Shown here: positions 25,711 through 34,701 of the stretch, in pieces
Layout: the number at the start of each line of letters is the position of its first letter
How positions within the stretch are numbered: position 1 is the stretch's first letter
DNA from: an uncultured Angelakisella sp.
GTDB lineage: Bacteria; Bacillota; Clostridia; Oscillospirales; Ruminococcaceae
Direction of reading: 5' to 3'
Length of the DNA stretch: 52,058 nt
Assembly (NCBI GenBank): GCA_934524965.1
Contig: CAKSYU010000010.1
Span: 1 to 52,058 of the forward strand
Translations under genes and position numbers: made by a program
Notes under the pieces: model-generated
The model's input: only the letters and a program-made list of their open reading frames with translations
Database searches by the model: none
Told to the model about the DNA's origin: nothing

Positions 25711-27023
25711 CTTTCGTCCCTCGCTTTCAGGTAACTGTTCATCGCTTCCACTGCGCGGTCAGCCATCGCCTGGTAACGCTCCTGCTTGCCTTTTACCGGC
25801 TCCGCCAGCGGCGGCAGAATGCCCATATTGCTGCCCATCGGCTGGAAGTCCTCTACGCTCTCGTCGCTGATATACCGGCACAGTGCGCCCATCATCGTTG
25901 CGGGTGGGGGCAGCAGCAGTTTTCTGCCCTGCAGCCGGTCGGCAACGGCGTGCGCCGCCAGAATGCCGCTTGCGGCGGATTCAATATACCCTTCTACACC
26001 GGTCATTTGTCCGGCGAAGCTCACTCTCGGTTCCTTTTTCAACCTGAACCAGCCGTCCAGCAACCGGGGGGAATCCAAAAATGTATTGCGGTGCATTACG
26101 CCGTAGCGCACAAACTCTGCGTTTTCCAGCCCCGGGATCATCGAAAAGACCCGCTTCTGCTCCGGAAAGAGCAGGTTGGTCTGGAAACCAACGATATTAT
26201 ACATGGTGCCGGCGGCGTTTTCCCGCCGCAGCTGAATATTTGCCCACGGGCGGTGTCCGGTGTGGGGGTCACGCAGTCCCACCGGACGCAGCGGACCGTA
26301 CCGCATGGTATCCAGTCCCCGCTTTGCCAGCACCTCTATGGGCATACAGCCCTCGTACACCTTAAAGTACTCTTTTTCAAACTCATGCAGCTCCACGCTT
26401 TTGGCATTCACCAACTCCTCGTGGAACCGCTCGTACTCCTCCTTATTGAAGGAGCAGTTGATATAGTCCGCCTCGCCGCGGTCGTAGCGGGTGGCAAAGT
26501 ACACCCTGTCCATATCAATGGAAGCCTTCGTCACAATGGGCGCCGAAGCGTCATAGAAGCTCAGGTACTTTTCCCCGCACAGCCGCCCGATAGTCTCGGA
26601 AAGCCCCTCAGAGGTCAATGGGCCCGTCGCCACAATGACATCGCCCTGCGGCAGCTCGGTCACTTCGCCGTTTACCACCGTTACATTCGGCAGCTCCCGT
26701 ATCGCCTTTGTCATCGCGTCGCTGAATGCCGTGCGGTCTACCGCCAGCGCGCCGCCGGCGCTCACCGCCGTCTGTTCGGCACAGCGCACCACCAGCGAAT
26801 CCATTGCCTTCATCTCGGCTTTCAGCAGTCCCGCTGCGGAATTGAGCCGCATCGCCTTCAGCGAATTGGAGCACACCAGCTCGGCAAAGCCCTCGTAGTG
26901 GTGTGCCGGCGAATATATTTCCGGCTTCATCTCGTACAGCGTCACCGCAATGCCGCGGTTCGCCAGCGCCCACGCGGCTTCGCAGCCCGCCAGTCCGGCG
27001 CCTATTACAGATACCTTGTTCAT
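25707..27023 (-). CDS. trmFO: tRNA uracil-54 methyltransferase TrmFO (folate- and FAD-dependent)
   Basis: A 438-residue flavoprotein. The FAD-binding motif VSVIGAGLAGCEAAWALA is at the N-terminus. ELVCSNSLKAMRLNSAAGLLK carries a conserved TrmFO/GidA-like cysteine, and GFQTNLLFPEQKRVF and GQMTGVEGYIESAASG are family blocks. It methylates U54 in the T loop of tRNA using methylene-tetrahydrofolate. I start at MNKVSVIGAG (27023), which overlaps topA by 4 bp; the longer frame lies inside topA. Confidence 0.96.
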   Translation of the reverse strand: MNKVSVIGAGLAGCEAAWALANRGIAVTLYEMKPEIYSPAHHYEGFAELVCSNSLKAMRLNSAAGLLKAEMKAMDSLVVRCAEQTAVSAGGALAVDRTAFSDAMTKAIRELPNVTVVNGEVTELPQGDVIVATGPLTSEGLSETIGRLCGEKYLSFYDASAPIVTKASIDMDRVYFATRYDRGEADYINCSFNKEEYERFHEELVNAKSVELHEFEKEYFKVYEGCMPIEVLAKRGLDTMRYGPLRPVGLRDPHTGHRPWANIQLRRENAAGTMYNIVGFQTNLLFPEQKRVFSMIPGLENAEFVRYGVMHRNTFLDSPRLLDGWFRLKKEPRVSFAGQMTGVEGYIESAASGILAAHAVADRLQGRKLLLPPPATMMGALCRYISDESVEDFQPMGSNMGILPPLAEPVKGKQERYQAMADRAVEAMNSYLKARDER

Positions 27024-29104
27024 TTCTTCGCACTCGCCTCGTAGCCACAGCCCTCTTTCAGGCAGTGGATCATCTTTACCCGTCCGGTCGTTTTGAACAG
27101 GCTGCTGCCGCATTTGGGGCATTTCTCCGCCAGCGGCACGTCCCATGTCATAAAGCCGCACTTGGGGTTATCCTCGCAGCCGTAGTAGGTGCGCCCCGTC
27201 TTGGATTTCTTCGCCAGCACCTTTTTGCCGCAGCGTGGGCAGCTGGCGGGGGTCTCCTGCTGCAGGGTCTTGGTGTTCTTGCACTCGGGGAAGCCCGGGC
27301 AGGCAAGGAACTTGCCGTACTTGCCGTGGCGCACCACCATCTTGCGCCCGCACAGCTCGCACACAATGTCGGTCTCCTCATCGGGGATCTTCATCTTGGT
27401 GCCTTCCATGTTCTTTTCGGCGCTTTGCAGCATATCGGTAAAGTCATCATAGAAGTGGTGCATCATGCCCACCCACTCGGTCTTTCCTTCCTCTACCTCG
27501 TCCAGCTCGCGTTCCATCTCGGCGGTGAATTTCACATCTACTATCTTGCCGAACTGCTCCTTCATCAGGCGGGTCACGGTCTCCCCCACAATGGTGGGTT
27601 TGATCGCCTTGCCCTCACGCTCCACATAGCCGCGCTGCAATATGGTGGAAAGGGTAGGCGCGTAGGTGCTGGGGCGCCCTATGCCGTTTTCCTCCAGCTC
27701 GCGGATCAGCGTCGCTTCGGTATAGCGGGGGGGCGGCTGGGTAAAGTGCTGGTTGGGCTTCAGCTCCTTCAGCGTCAGCGGCTCGCCCTCCTCCAGCAGG
27801 GGCAGGTTGGTGCCCTGCTCCTCCTCGTTATCCGCCGTCTCGGTGTACAGGCGAGTATAGCCGTCAAACCGCACCGAGAAGCCGGAAGCCTTGAAAAGGT
27901 GCTCGCCGGCGGCGATATCGGCGGAGACGGTATCCTGCACGCACGCCGCCATCTGGCTGGCGATAAAGCGCTCCCACACCAGCTTGTACAGCTTATACTG
28001 GTCGGCGGAAAGGCTGTCCTTTATTTTGATGGGCGCAAGGTCGATCATGGTCGGGCGGATCGCCTCGTGACCGTCCTGCGCGTTGGATTTGGAGCGGAAG
28101 GTGCGGGGCTTGGGCAGCGCGTAGCTGTCGCCGTAGGTACCCTTGATGTAATCGTGCGCGGCGGAAAGCGCCTCATCGGAAATGCGCAGCGAGTCGGTTC
28201 TCATATAGGTGATAAGACCCACTGCACCCAGCTCCGGCAGGTTGATGCCCTCGTACAGCTCCTGCGCCACCTTCATGGTGCGCTTTGCCTGGAAGCCGAA
28301 CCGGCGTGAGGCGTCCTGCTGCAGGGTAGAGGTAATAAAGGGCGGCGCGGGGTTCTTCTGCCGTGTACCCTTCTTGATGCTCTTGATGACGAACGGTTCC
28401 TTTTCGGCGGCGGCTTTCAGGGCATTTGCCTGCTCCTCGGTAGTGATCTCACACTTTTTGCCGCCGGTGCCGTAGTATTTTGCCGTAAAGGGCTTGGCTT
28501 TGGCGCCCTGCTTTGCCAGCAGCGCTTCCAGCGACCAGTATTCCTCCGGCTTGAATGCCCTTATCTCGTCCTCACGGTCGACCACCAGCCGCACCGCTAC
28601 CGACTGCACCCGTCCGGCGGAAAGCCCCTTGCGGATCTTCTTCCACAAAAACGGGCTGATCTCATAGCCCACGATGCGGTCCAGCACACGGCGCGCCTGC
28701 TGCGCGTCCACCAGCTGCTGGTCGATGCAGCGGGGGTGCTCCATGCCATATTTGATGCCGGATTTTGTGATCTCGTTAAAGGTCACACGGTTCGGCTCCT
28801 TTTCGTCCAGCTTAAGAAGCTGCGCCAGATGCCAGCTGATCGCCTCGCCCTCGCGGTCGGGGTCGGTCGCCAGATACACATAGTCGCTCTTTTTCGCCTC
28901 GGAGCAGAGCTTTTTGATGAGCTCGCCCTTGCCCTTGATGTTCTCATAGTTCGGGGCAAAATCATTCTTTACATCTACACTCATGCGGGAAGCCGGCAGG
29001 TCACGCACATGTCCCATCGAAGCCATTACTTCATAGTCAGGACCCAGATACTTCTGGATAGTATGCGCCTTGGCGGGGGATTCCACAATCACTAATTTGG
29101 ACAA
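27020..29104 (-). CDS. topA: DNA topoisomerase I
   Basis: A 694-residue type IA topoisomerase. The Toprim domain starts KLVIVESPAKAHTIQKYLG with the acidic DPDREGEAISWHL near residue 110. The active-site Tyr is in LITYMRTDSLRIS near residue 300. The C-terminus has three zinc ribbons: CELCGRKM...CPGFPEC, CPRCGKKV...CEDNPKC and CPKCGSSL...CLKEGC. It relaxes negative supercoils. It is 46 bases after dprA, the usual neighbour. Confidence 0.97.
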   Translation of the reverse strand: MSKLVIVESPAKAHTIQKYLGPDYEVMASMGHVRDLPASRMSVDVKNDFAPNYENIKGKGELIKKLCSEAKKSDYVYLATDPDREGEAISWHLAQLLKLDEKEPNRVTFNEITKSGIKYGMEHPRCIDQQLVDAQQARRVLDRIVGYEISPFLWKKIRKGLSAGRVQSVAVRLVVDREDEIRAFKPEEYWSLEALLAKQGAKAKPFTAKYYGTGGKKCEITTEEQANALKAAAEKEPFVIKSIKKGTRQKNPAPPFITSTLQQDASRRFGFQAKRTMKVAQELYEGINLPELGAVGLITYMRTDSLRISDEALSAAHDYIKGTYGDSYALPKPRTFRSKSNAQDGHEAIRPTMIDLAPIKIKDSLSADQYKLYKLVWERFIASQMAACVQDTVSADIAAGEHLFKASGFSVRFDGYTRLYTETADNEEEQGTNLPLLEEGEPLTLKELKPNQHFTQPPPRYTEATLIRELEENGIGRPSTYAPTLSTILQRGYVEREGKAIKPTIVGETVTRLMKEQFGKIVDVKFTAEMERELDEVEEGKTEWVGMMHHFYDDFTDMLQSAEKNMEGTKMKIPDEETDIVCELCGRKMVVRHGKYGKFLACPGFPECKNTKTLQQETPASCPRCGKKVLAKKSKTGRTYYGCEDNPKCGFMTWDVPLAEKCPKCGSSLFKTTGRVKMIHCLKEGCGYEASAKK

Positions 29105-29150
29105 ATCTAATCACCTGTATATTCTTAAAATTTTGTTCTCTCTCGGCGGT

Positions 29151-30323
29151 TCACCGGCTGAAGCGATGTCCCGCATGGATTTTGATGATACCAAAGATCT
29201 CAAGCTGCGTCAAGACCGAAAGTGTCTCCGGCACCGAAAGTCCCGTCGCCGTCACCACCTCGTCGGCGGTCATCGGCACGCTGCTCAGGGCGGTCAGCAC
29301 CGTGCGCTGGTTCGTGTTCAGCGTCTCCAGCATGTCGTCCTGCGGCGGTCGGGCAGGCACTGCGGAGGGTTGCTTTTTCTTCGCCGCGGGCGTCTTGCCC
29401 CACAGCGAAAGCTGCTCCGCCTCCTGCCCCGCGGCAGGCACTGCGGCGCGGTAGGTCTGCAGATCGTACTCCTCCAGAATATCCTCCGCTTCCCGCACCA
29501 TCACCGCCCCCTCGCGGATCAGCCAGTTGGGGGCGGCGCTCATGCGGCTGTCCACATTGCCGGGCACGGCAAAGACATCTCTGCCCTCGGTCAATGCGTA
29601 GCCTGCCGTGATCAGCGAGCCGCTGCGCCGCTCTCCCTCCACCACCAGCGTGCCGTGGCTCAGCCCCGCTATAATGCGGTTGCGAATGGGGAAATGGTAA
29701 GCATTCGGCTCCGCGTGGGGCGGGAATTCCGTCACCACCGCGCCGCCGCTCTGCAAAATTTTTCGTTTCAACCCACGGTTCGCCGCGGGATAGGTCACAT
29801 CGATGCCGCAGCCCTGCACCGCTATGGTGCGTCCGCCGGCTTCCACCGTAGCGTCATGGCAGCAGGAATCGATCCCAGCCGCCAGACCGCTTACCGTCAC
29901 TACACCCTGCCGTGCCAGCTCCGCGGAGATCCCGCGTGCCACACGGTCGCCGTACTCGGTGCAGCGTCGGGTGCCCACCACCGCGATGCTCAGAATATCG
30001 TTCAGGTCGTCCCACTGACCGGCAACATACAGCACCGCCGGCGGGCTGTAAATGCTCCGCAGCCGCTCGGGGTACAGGTCGTCCTCCGGCGTCAGGATCC
30101 GCACCCCGTTCTTTTCACAGAACTCCAGTATCTCATCCGGGTCGGCGCGCTTTGCCTCGCTTACCCGCCGCAGATTCTCCTCGCTCATGCCCTGCTGCCG
30201 CAGCAGACGCTCCTCGGTACCGAACAGATGGGCGGGCGAGTGCCACTTTTCCAGTGCCTTGGCGGCTCTCACCGTTCCAAATCCATACGCCATCTGGAAC
30301 CTGATCCAGTCTGTGACTGCCAT
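29151..30323 (-). CDS. dprA: DNA-processing protein DprA
   Basis: A 390-residue DprA/Smf protein. The Rossmann-like core has IAVVGTRRCTEYG and VSGLAAGIDSCCHDA, then AVQGCGIDVTYPAANRGL. An N-terminal SAM-like domain covers about 1-70 and the last 60 residues form a winged-helix domain (TADEVVTATGLSVPETLSVLTQLE). DprA loads RecA on incoming single-stranded DNA during transformation; in many Clostridia it is present even when competence is unproven. Confidence 0.95.
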   Translation of the reverse strand: MAVTDWIRFQMAYGFGTVRAAKALEKWHSPAHLFGTEERLLRQQGMSEENLRRVSEAKRADPDEILEFCEKNGVRILTPEDDLYPERLRSIYSPPAVLYVAGQWDDLNDILSIAVVGTRRCTEYGDRVARGISAELARQGVVTVSGLAAGIDSCCHDATVEAGGRTIAVQGCGIDVTYPAANRGLKRKILQSGGAVVTEFPPHAEPNAYHFPIRNRIIAGLSHGTLVVEGERRSGSLITAGYALTEGRDVFAVPGNVDSRMSAAPNWLIREGAVMVREAEDILEEYDLQTYRAAVPAAGQEAEQLSLWGKTPAAKKKQPSAVPARPPQDDMLETLNTNQRTVLTALSSVPMTADEVVTATGLSVPETLSVLTQLEIFGIIKIHAGHRFSR

Positions 30324-30377
30324 CTCGCTCCCCGCCTTTCCTTGGTTTTCCTGTTATCTTGCAAGCGGTGCGGCTCC

Positions 30378-31004
30378 CTACGCACTACCTTTTGTAATCT
30401 CTTCTCTATTTTCAATAATCCGTTTCAAAAAGTAGGGGAAGTAATCAATATCGGATATTCTATATCCTGCCTCGGTTTCTTCCACCGTGAAATTGCAGCT
30501 ACTTTCTGTATTTCTATCAAATGACACTTCGTAGAATGTTCCCCTGTAGCTGTTCTCTCCGTTTTTTTCTATCGAAACATCGCAGATATTCACACCGGTC
30601 GCTCCGCCAGCCATGCCGCAATACAGCTTGCCCTCCACATTGATAAACTGGGTGGAAAGTATCCACTCCAGCGCATCACCGGAAAATACTTGTCCGTAAA
30701 AATCAACAAGCTCCGAATAGTCCGCCGTTGTTCCATAGTAAGGGTATCCATCTATTGTCACACTGTGGTCGATTTCCACCTCTTCAATATATCCGCGCAA
30801 CAGAGTATCGGGCGCTTCGGTCGCAAGATCAGTGATCAGCTGGAGTGCCTTTTGCAGCTGCTCCGTAATTTCTTTGGTCTTTGCTTCCTCATCTGCCGCC
30901 ACCGGCTGGTCTTTCCCATCATTATCCGTCGGCATTTGCTCGCCGCAGGCGCACAGTCCCAGCGCCAGCACCGCACACATGATCAACAGCATCAGCCTTT
31001 TCAT
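30378..31004 (-). CDS. Putative lipoprotein, unknown function
   Basis: A 208-residue protein with a lipoprotein signal: basic MKRL, hydrophobic core, and lipobox ALGLCACG, with the lipidated Cys near residue 18. After it comes a short acidic linker and a region of likely alpha/beta fold with no motif I recognise. GGGAG lies five bases before the ATG. It follows the rRNA methyltransferase gene after a GC-rich 115-bp gap. Base composition is lower in GC than in its neighbours, which may mean a faster-evolving or acquired gene. Confidence 0.8.
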   Translation of the reverse strand: MKRLMLLIMCAVLALGLCACGEQMPTDNDGKDQPVAADEEAKTKEITEQLQKALQLITDLATEAPDTLLRGYIEEVEIDHSVTIDGYPYYGTTADYSELVDFYGQVFSGDALEWILSTQFINVEGKLYCGMAGGATGVNICDVSIEKNGENSYRGTFYEVSFDRNTESSCNFTVEETEAGYRISDIDYFPYFLKRIIENREEITKGSA

Positions 31005-31119
31005 CTGTTCTCCCTTTCCGGCGGCACGGCTCCATTTTGTCTCGGGGCGATCCTCCGCTTCGCTTCGGACGCTCCTCGCTTATTCCGCCGCGCCGCCTGC
31101 CGTTCCCTTCTTGGGTTTC

Positions 31120-31911
31120 TTACTCCGGAAGATACCCTCTGCCGCTCAGTTCCCACATACACAGCGCCGCCGCAGCCGCCGCGTTCAGCGATTCCGCCGC
31201 CCCGCGCATCGGGATATATACCTCTCCGCCGCAGGCGGCGATCACCTCACGACTCACACCGTTGCCCTCGTTGCCGATGACGATAGCCCGACAATCCCCC
31301 GCCGGCAGCTTCTGCAGCGGCAGCGCCTCTGGGGTCAGCGTCGCTGCATAGCAGCGCAGTCCCTGTTCTCTCCACACAGCGATGCTCTCGGCTAAGTTTT
31401 CCACCCGCACCGTTTTCTGCCGCCAGCCGCTGCCCATCGTGCTGCGGATCACCTTGGGCGAAAAAAGATCGGGACAGTGCGCAGAAAGCACCACCGCGGT
31501 CATGCCCATCGCCTCCGCCGTCCGCAGTATCGTCCCCAGGTTGCCGGGGTCCTGCAGCTCGTCCAGCAGCAGATAGCTGCCCGCCTGCATTGTCAACGGC
31601 TGGGCTTCCGGCATCTCCCCCACCGCAAAAATCCCCTGCGGGTGCTCGGTATCGGAGATATACGCCGCCAGCTCGTTGGGGATCGAATAGCACCGCCGCG
31701 CGATGCCCTGCAATGCCGCCGCCTCGGGGTAGCGGGCGCCGTCATCGCTTACCAGCAGTGTCCGCAGCGCAATGCCGCTTTCCGCGGCGTCCTGTACCAG
31801 CCGCGCACCCTCCAGCACAAAGCAGCCGGTCTCCTCCCGCCGCTTCCGGCTGCCGGAAAGCCTGCGGTATTCCTTGATGAGCGCGTTTTCGCGCGAGGTC
31901 AGCCGTTCCAT
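31120..31911 (-). CDS. TrmH/SpoU-family RNA 2'-O-methyltransferase
   Basis: A 263-residue SPOUT enzyme. An N-terminal L30e-like substrate-binding region covers about 1-100 (TSRENALIKEYRRLSGSRKR). The catalytic domain has the three motifs: DELQDPGNLGTILRTAEAMG, then IVIGNEGNGVS, then VYIPMRGAAESLNAAAAAA, which form the SAM-binding knot. It most likely methylates a ribose in 23S rRNA (RlmB-like). It has its own promoter. Confidence 0.92.
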   Translation of the reverse strand: MERLTSRENALIKEYRRLSGSRKRREETGCFVLEGARLVQDAAESGIALRTLLVSDDGARYPEAAALQGIARRCYSIPNELAAYISDTEHPQGIFAVGEMPEAQPLTMQAGSYLLLDELQDPGNLGTILRTAEAMGMTAVVLSAHCPDLFSPKVIRSTMGSGWRQKTVRVENLAESIAVWREQGLRCYAATLTPEALPLQKLPAGDCRAIVIGNEGNGVSREVIAACGGEVYIPMRGAAESLNAAAAAALCMWELSGRGYLPE

Positions 31912-31943
31912 CTTTTTCCTCCCTTTGGGGATACTCTTTTTCC

Positions 31944-31972
31944 TTTATACCCTAAGTCAGCTACAAATGCAA
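31944..31972 (-). promoter_or_regulatory. Sigma-A promoter of the TrmH-type gene
   Basis: -35 TTGCAT (31967-31972), 17-bp spacer, -10 TATAAA (31944-31949), reading leftward about 30 bp before the ATG, with GGGAGG between. Confidence 0.7.
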
Positions 31973-32001
31973 GAAAATTTTTGTTTGTTTCATTTTATGA
32001 C

Positions 32002-32042
32002 AAAAAAGACCCGCCCGACCTTGCCTTTGCAAAATCGGGCGG
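32002..32042 (-). terminator. Terminator of the infC-rpmI-rplT operon
   Basis: CCGCCCGA/TCGGGCGG arms (32011-32018 and 32035-32042) followed, reading leftward, by GTCTTTTTTG. Confidence 0.85.
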
Positions 32043-32055
32043 AACGCTATACTTT

Positions 32056-32409
32056 TTACAGGGCAGCCTTCGCCTTCTCGGTCAGGGCGGTAAAGGCAGC
32101 GGCGTCGTTGATCGCCAGCTCGGAGAGCATCTTGCGGTTCAGGTTGATGCCGGCTTTCTTCAGACCGTTCATGAACTGGGAATAGTTCATGCCGTTCAGC
32201 TTGCAGGCAGCGGAAATACGGGTGATCCACAGGCGGCGGAAATCACGCTTCTTCTGCTTACGACCGATGTAAGCATAGTTGCCGGACTTCATAACAGCCT
32301 GTTTCGCCATCTTAAAGCGCTTGCTCTTTGCGCCAAAATAGCCCTTTGCCATCTTCAGGGTCTTTTTTCTTCTCTTGCGGGTCATCATCGCTCTTTTAAT
32401 ACGAGCCAT
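32056..32409 (-). CDS. rplT: 50S ribosomal protein L20
   Basis: A 117-residue L20 beginning [16 protein letters not shown], with [18 protein letters not shown] and [21 protein letters not shown]20 starts 50S assembly and, in Firmicutes, represses its own operon by binding the infC leader. Last gene of infC-rpmI-rplT. Confidence 0.98.
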   Translation of the reverse strand: MARIKRAMMTRKRRKKTLKMAKGYFGAKSKRFKMAKQAVMKSGNYAYIGRKQKKRDFRRLWITRISAACKLNGMNYSQFMNGLKKAGINLNRKMLSELAINDAAAFTALTEKAKAAL

Positions 32410-32457
32410 ATCTTTTTACCTCCGTATCATATCTACTGTAAATGTTGTTGGTGGGGA

Positions 32458-32655
32458 TCAGGTGTTGGGCATCAGCAGCTTCAGCGCACCGACGTTGGTC
32501 TTATCGGCATAGGTGCCCTTGCGCAGATTTCTCTTGCGCTTGGTAGACTTCTTGTTCAGGATATGAGACTTGTAGGCTTTGGCTCTCTTGACCTTACCGT
32601 TTTTGGTCAGCTTAAAGCGCTTTTTTGCACCGGTGTGGGTTTTCAGCTTGGGCAT
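32458..32655 (-). CDS. rpmI: 50S ribosomal protein L35
   Basis: A 65-residue L35 ([18 protein letters not shown]...), basic throughout. GGAGG lies before the ATG. Middle gene of the operon. Confidence 0.98.
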   Translation of the reverse strand: MPKLKTHTGAKKRFKLTKNGKVKRAKAYKSHILNKKSTKRKRNLRKGTYADKTNVGALKLLMPNT

Positions 32656-32678
32656 TTTATTTTCCTCCTAAATTGTTA

Positions 32679-33209
32679 TTACTGCTTATTGGCGGGGGCG
32701 GGCTTCGCACTCATAAACATGATCATACTGCGGCCCTCCAGCTTGGCGGGCTTTTCCACGTTGCCTACATCGGCGCAGGCTTCGGCAAAGCGCTGCATGA
32801 TGCCATGTCCCAGCTGGGCGTGCGCCATCTCGCGTCCGCGGAAGCGGATAGAGACCTTAACGCGGTTGCCTGCGGCAAGGAACTTCTTGGTCTGGTTGAC
32901 CTTGGTATCAAAGTCGTGGGTATCAATGTTCAGGGAAAGACGGGTCTCCTTCACCTCGATGGTTTTCTGGTTCTTCCGTGATTCCTTTTCGCGCTTGGCT
33001 TGCTCAAAGCGGTATTTGCCGTAATCCATAATGCGGCATACCGGCGGCTGCGCCTGCGGCGCGATCTTTACGAGATCCAGGCTTTTTTCCTGCGCCATGT
33101 TGTAGGCATCGCGGGAGGACATGATCCCCAGCTGCTCGCCGTCGGCGCCGATCACTCGTACTTCCTTGTCGCGGATCTCCTCATTGATCTGCAGTTCTTT
33201 GTTTGCGAT
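32679..33209 (-). CDS. infC: Translation initiation factor IF-3, with a rare ATC start
   Basis: A 176-residue IF-3. The N-domain begins KELQINEEIRDKEVRVIG, the linker has IMDYGKYRFEQAKREKESRK, and the C-domain ends with MSAKPAPANKQ. It dissociates the ribosome and checks the start codon. No in-frame ATG, GTG or TTG lies at a proper distance. The codon nine bases after a strong AGGAGGTG is ATC (33207-33209), which gives the expected length. Non-standard starts in infC are known elsewhere (AUU in E. coli and B. subtilis) and allow IF-3 to limit its own synthesis. The exact codon is my inference from spacing and frame. Confidence 0.93.
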   Translation of the reverse strand: MANKELQINEEIRDKEVRVIGADGEQLGIMSSRDAYNMAQEKSLDLVKIAPQAQPPVCRIMDYGKYRFEQAKREKESRKNQKTIEVKETRLSLNIDTHDFDTKVNQTKKFLAAGNRVKVSIRFRGREMAHAQLGHGIMQRFAEACADVGNVEKPAKLEGRSMIMFMSAKPAPANKQ

Positions 33210-33398
33210 TGCAAAGCACCTCCTGACTAAAATGGGTTGTAGCTTACGGGTTTTCCTGTAAACAAAAAGCACGGACACACTTTGATCGTCCGCGCCAAAA
33301 GAACGCAAGTCTCCCGCACTCTGCGGATCTTGCCTCTATTGACCGTGCCTGCAACCGATGTGCGGCAGGTGAGAACGATCGCGTTCTGCTTTCTTTAC
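33210..33398 (-). promoter_or_regulatory. L20-type attenuator leader of infC-rpmI-rplT
   Basis: About 190 nt between the promoter and infC. A terminator-like hairpin (arms 33269-33276 and 33288-33295, GCGCGGAC with GTCCGTGC) is followed leftward by TTTTTGTTT. Just upstream in the transcript, GCACGG (complement near 33342-33347) can pair with the CCGTGC arm, so the two folds exclude each other. A further CAAG/CTTG, TCCGCA/TGCGGGA hairpin lies near 33310-33336. Layout and position fit the L20 autoregulatory leader; I have not scored it against a covariance model. Confidence 0.75.
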
Positions 33399-33404
33399 CC
33401 AGTT

Positions 33405-33433
33405 ATCATACCAAATCTCCCCCTCCCTGTCAA
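33405..33433 (-). promoter_or_regulatory. Sigma-A promoter of the infC operon
   Basis: Perfect -35 TTGACA (33428-33433), 17-bp spacer, -10 TATGAT (33405-33410), reading leftward. Confidence 0.85.
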
Positions 33434-33505
33434 GGGGGATTTTTCACTATTTTCCTCGTTTTTTTGCGCGGCGCCAACCAAGAGGTCCCCCCGCGTAACG
33501 GCGGA

Positions 33506-34246
33506 CTAAAGCGCAGCAATAAGAATTCCTTCCTTTCCGGCTGGCAATTCCTCTTTTATCTTTCCCTTCTCGAATAAGACTGCGCCGCCTCGGGCGATCT
33601 CGCAATCGTCAGTTCTATCCTCCTTGCACACCGAATTGACATAAAGAACAGGGGCATTTATTTTGTCGCTCTGTTTTGCATATTCCAGCTTCGCTGTGTT
33701 ATTCCATTCCAAGTAGCTGTAATCTGTATAGACCGGCCACCACACAATATCTGGCTTCAATTCGTTCAAGCGGATAATGTTTTCTTCATACCAAAGGTCT
33801 CCACATAGCCCAACGGCAACTTTTTTGCCAAGAAAACTAAATGTGTGAAATCCGCTGCCCTCGCGGTACTCCTTCCCCGCAAACGGCTTTTTCCAGCCCG
33901 GGGATACTCTGCGATACAGGTCTATGATCCGACCGTTTTTATCTATGGTCATCTGTGAGCTGAAAAATGCACCGCAATCCTTCTCAATAAAGCCAAAGGA
34001 TACCGCAATGGCGTTTTCTTTTGCCAGCCTGCATATTTCGTGAACCACACTATCCTCATGGAAAACAGACACTGCCATGTCATGTTCAACTGTGAAATTT
34101 ATGCCGTCAAAGCCTTGGAGAAACGCCTCACCAAAGATAACAACATCTGCCTTGCCTGCGCATTTTCCCAGTGCATCGGCAAGCACCGCCTTGTTATACG
34201 CAATGTCTCCATTGATAAACCCAACGGCAGCAAGTGCACATTTCAT
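33506..34246 (-). CDS. Nitrilase-superfamily carbon-nitrogen hydrolase
   Basis: A 246-residue CN hydrolase. The catalytic Glu is in VVIFGEAFLQGFDG and the Cys in VAVGLCGDLWYEE. The segment that usually holds the Lys (YRK) reads DLYRRVSPGWKK, so the Lys may sit a few residues later or be replaced. I start at MKCALAAVGFING (34246), nine bases after GGAG; ATGs two and three codons earlier are possible. The enzyme would cut a C-N bond in an amide or nitrile; substrate unknown. Its codon use is richer in A/T than the flanking genes, which hints at acquisition. A hairpin-rich gap lies upstream. Confidence 0.83.
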   Translation of the reverse strand: MKCALAAVGFINGDIAYNKAVLADALGKCAGKADVVIFGEAFLQGFDGINFTVEHDMAVSVFHEDSVVHEICRLAKENAIAVSFGFIEKDCGAFFSSQMTIDKNGRIIDLYRRVSPGWKKPFAGKEYREGSGFHTFSFLGKKVAVGLCGDLWYEENIIRLNELKPDIVWWPVYTDYSYLEWNNTAKLEYAKQSDKINAPVLYVNSVCKEDRTDDCEIARGGAVLFEKGKIKEELPAGKEGILIAAL

Positions 34247-34701
34247 TCTCATCATCTCCACATATTCCGGCTTATTGAGCTGCCCACCTTGCTTAGCAGA
34301 GGCACACGCTTTTCGGCGGATAATAGTCAAGCAAATTAAGATGCAATCCAGATGCTTTGTCACCAATCGACGACAGCATATTAAACCACCAGCATGCTAT
34401 TTTCACCTGCTCGGTGAAAGGATAGCCAGCGAAAGCCGCAGGCAAAGGGGCGCCCTCTCTTGCAGGGCGTCCCCTCTGACGAAAACGACCACACAGGGTC
34501 ATTTTCGTCATTCACCCCCTGCGGAGCGCCCTCTGGAAAATTAAGGCGCAAGATAAGTGCAGGCGGCTCCCATCAAAACCATCTCCCGATGGTTTTGATG
34601 TTTGTGAAAACGAGGGTTTCGCCCATTGCGATGGGCGACCAAGGCTCCGCCTTCGGAAACCGCAACCCTTTTGAAAAAGGCTTGACCGAAAACTTTTACG
34701 G
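34247..34701. other. 455-bp gene-free, hairpin-rich gap between addA and the nitrilase gene
   Basis: No credible gene. The left part is AT-rich leader DNA of the nitrilase gene. The rest holds a row of inverted repeats: 34401-34419 (7-bp arms), 34446-34475 (about 10-bp arms, one bulge), 34477-34510 (14-bp arms, one mismatch), 34571-34600 (12-bp perfect arms, 6-base loop) and 34620-34637 (7-bp perfect arms) inside an outer GGTTTC/GAAACC pair. One may terminate addA; the number is more than termination needs. Confidence 0.75.
34571..34600. repeat. Perfect 12-bp inverted repeat
   Basis: CATCAAAACCAT / ATGGTTTTGATG around CTCCCG. The strongest hairpin of the gap downstream of addA; it has no clean T run on either side. 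Confidence 0.8.

Noticed and set aside
31005..31119. GC-rich 115-bp gap as a regulatory RNA or repeat
   Set aside because: It has a TCCG/CGGA hairpin and some GC-rich pairing, but no strong or unique fold and no clear gene; it may hold only leader DNA of the lipoprotein.
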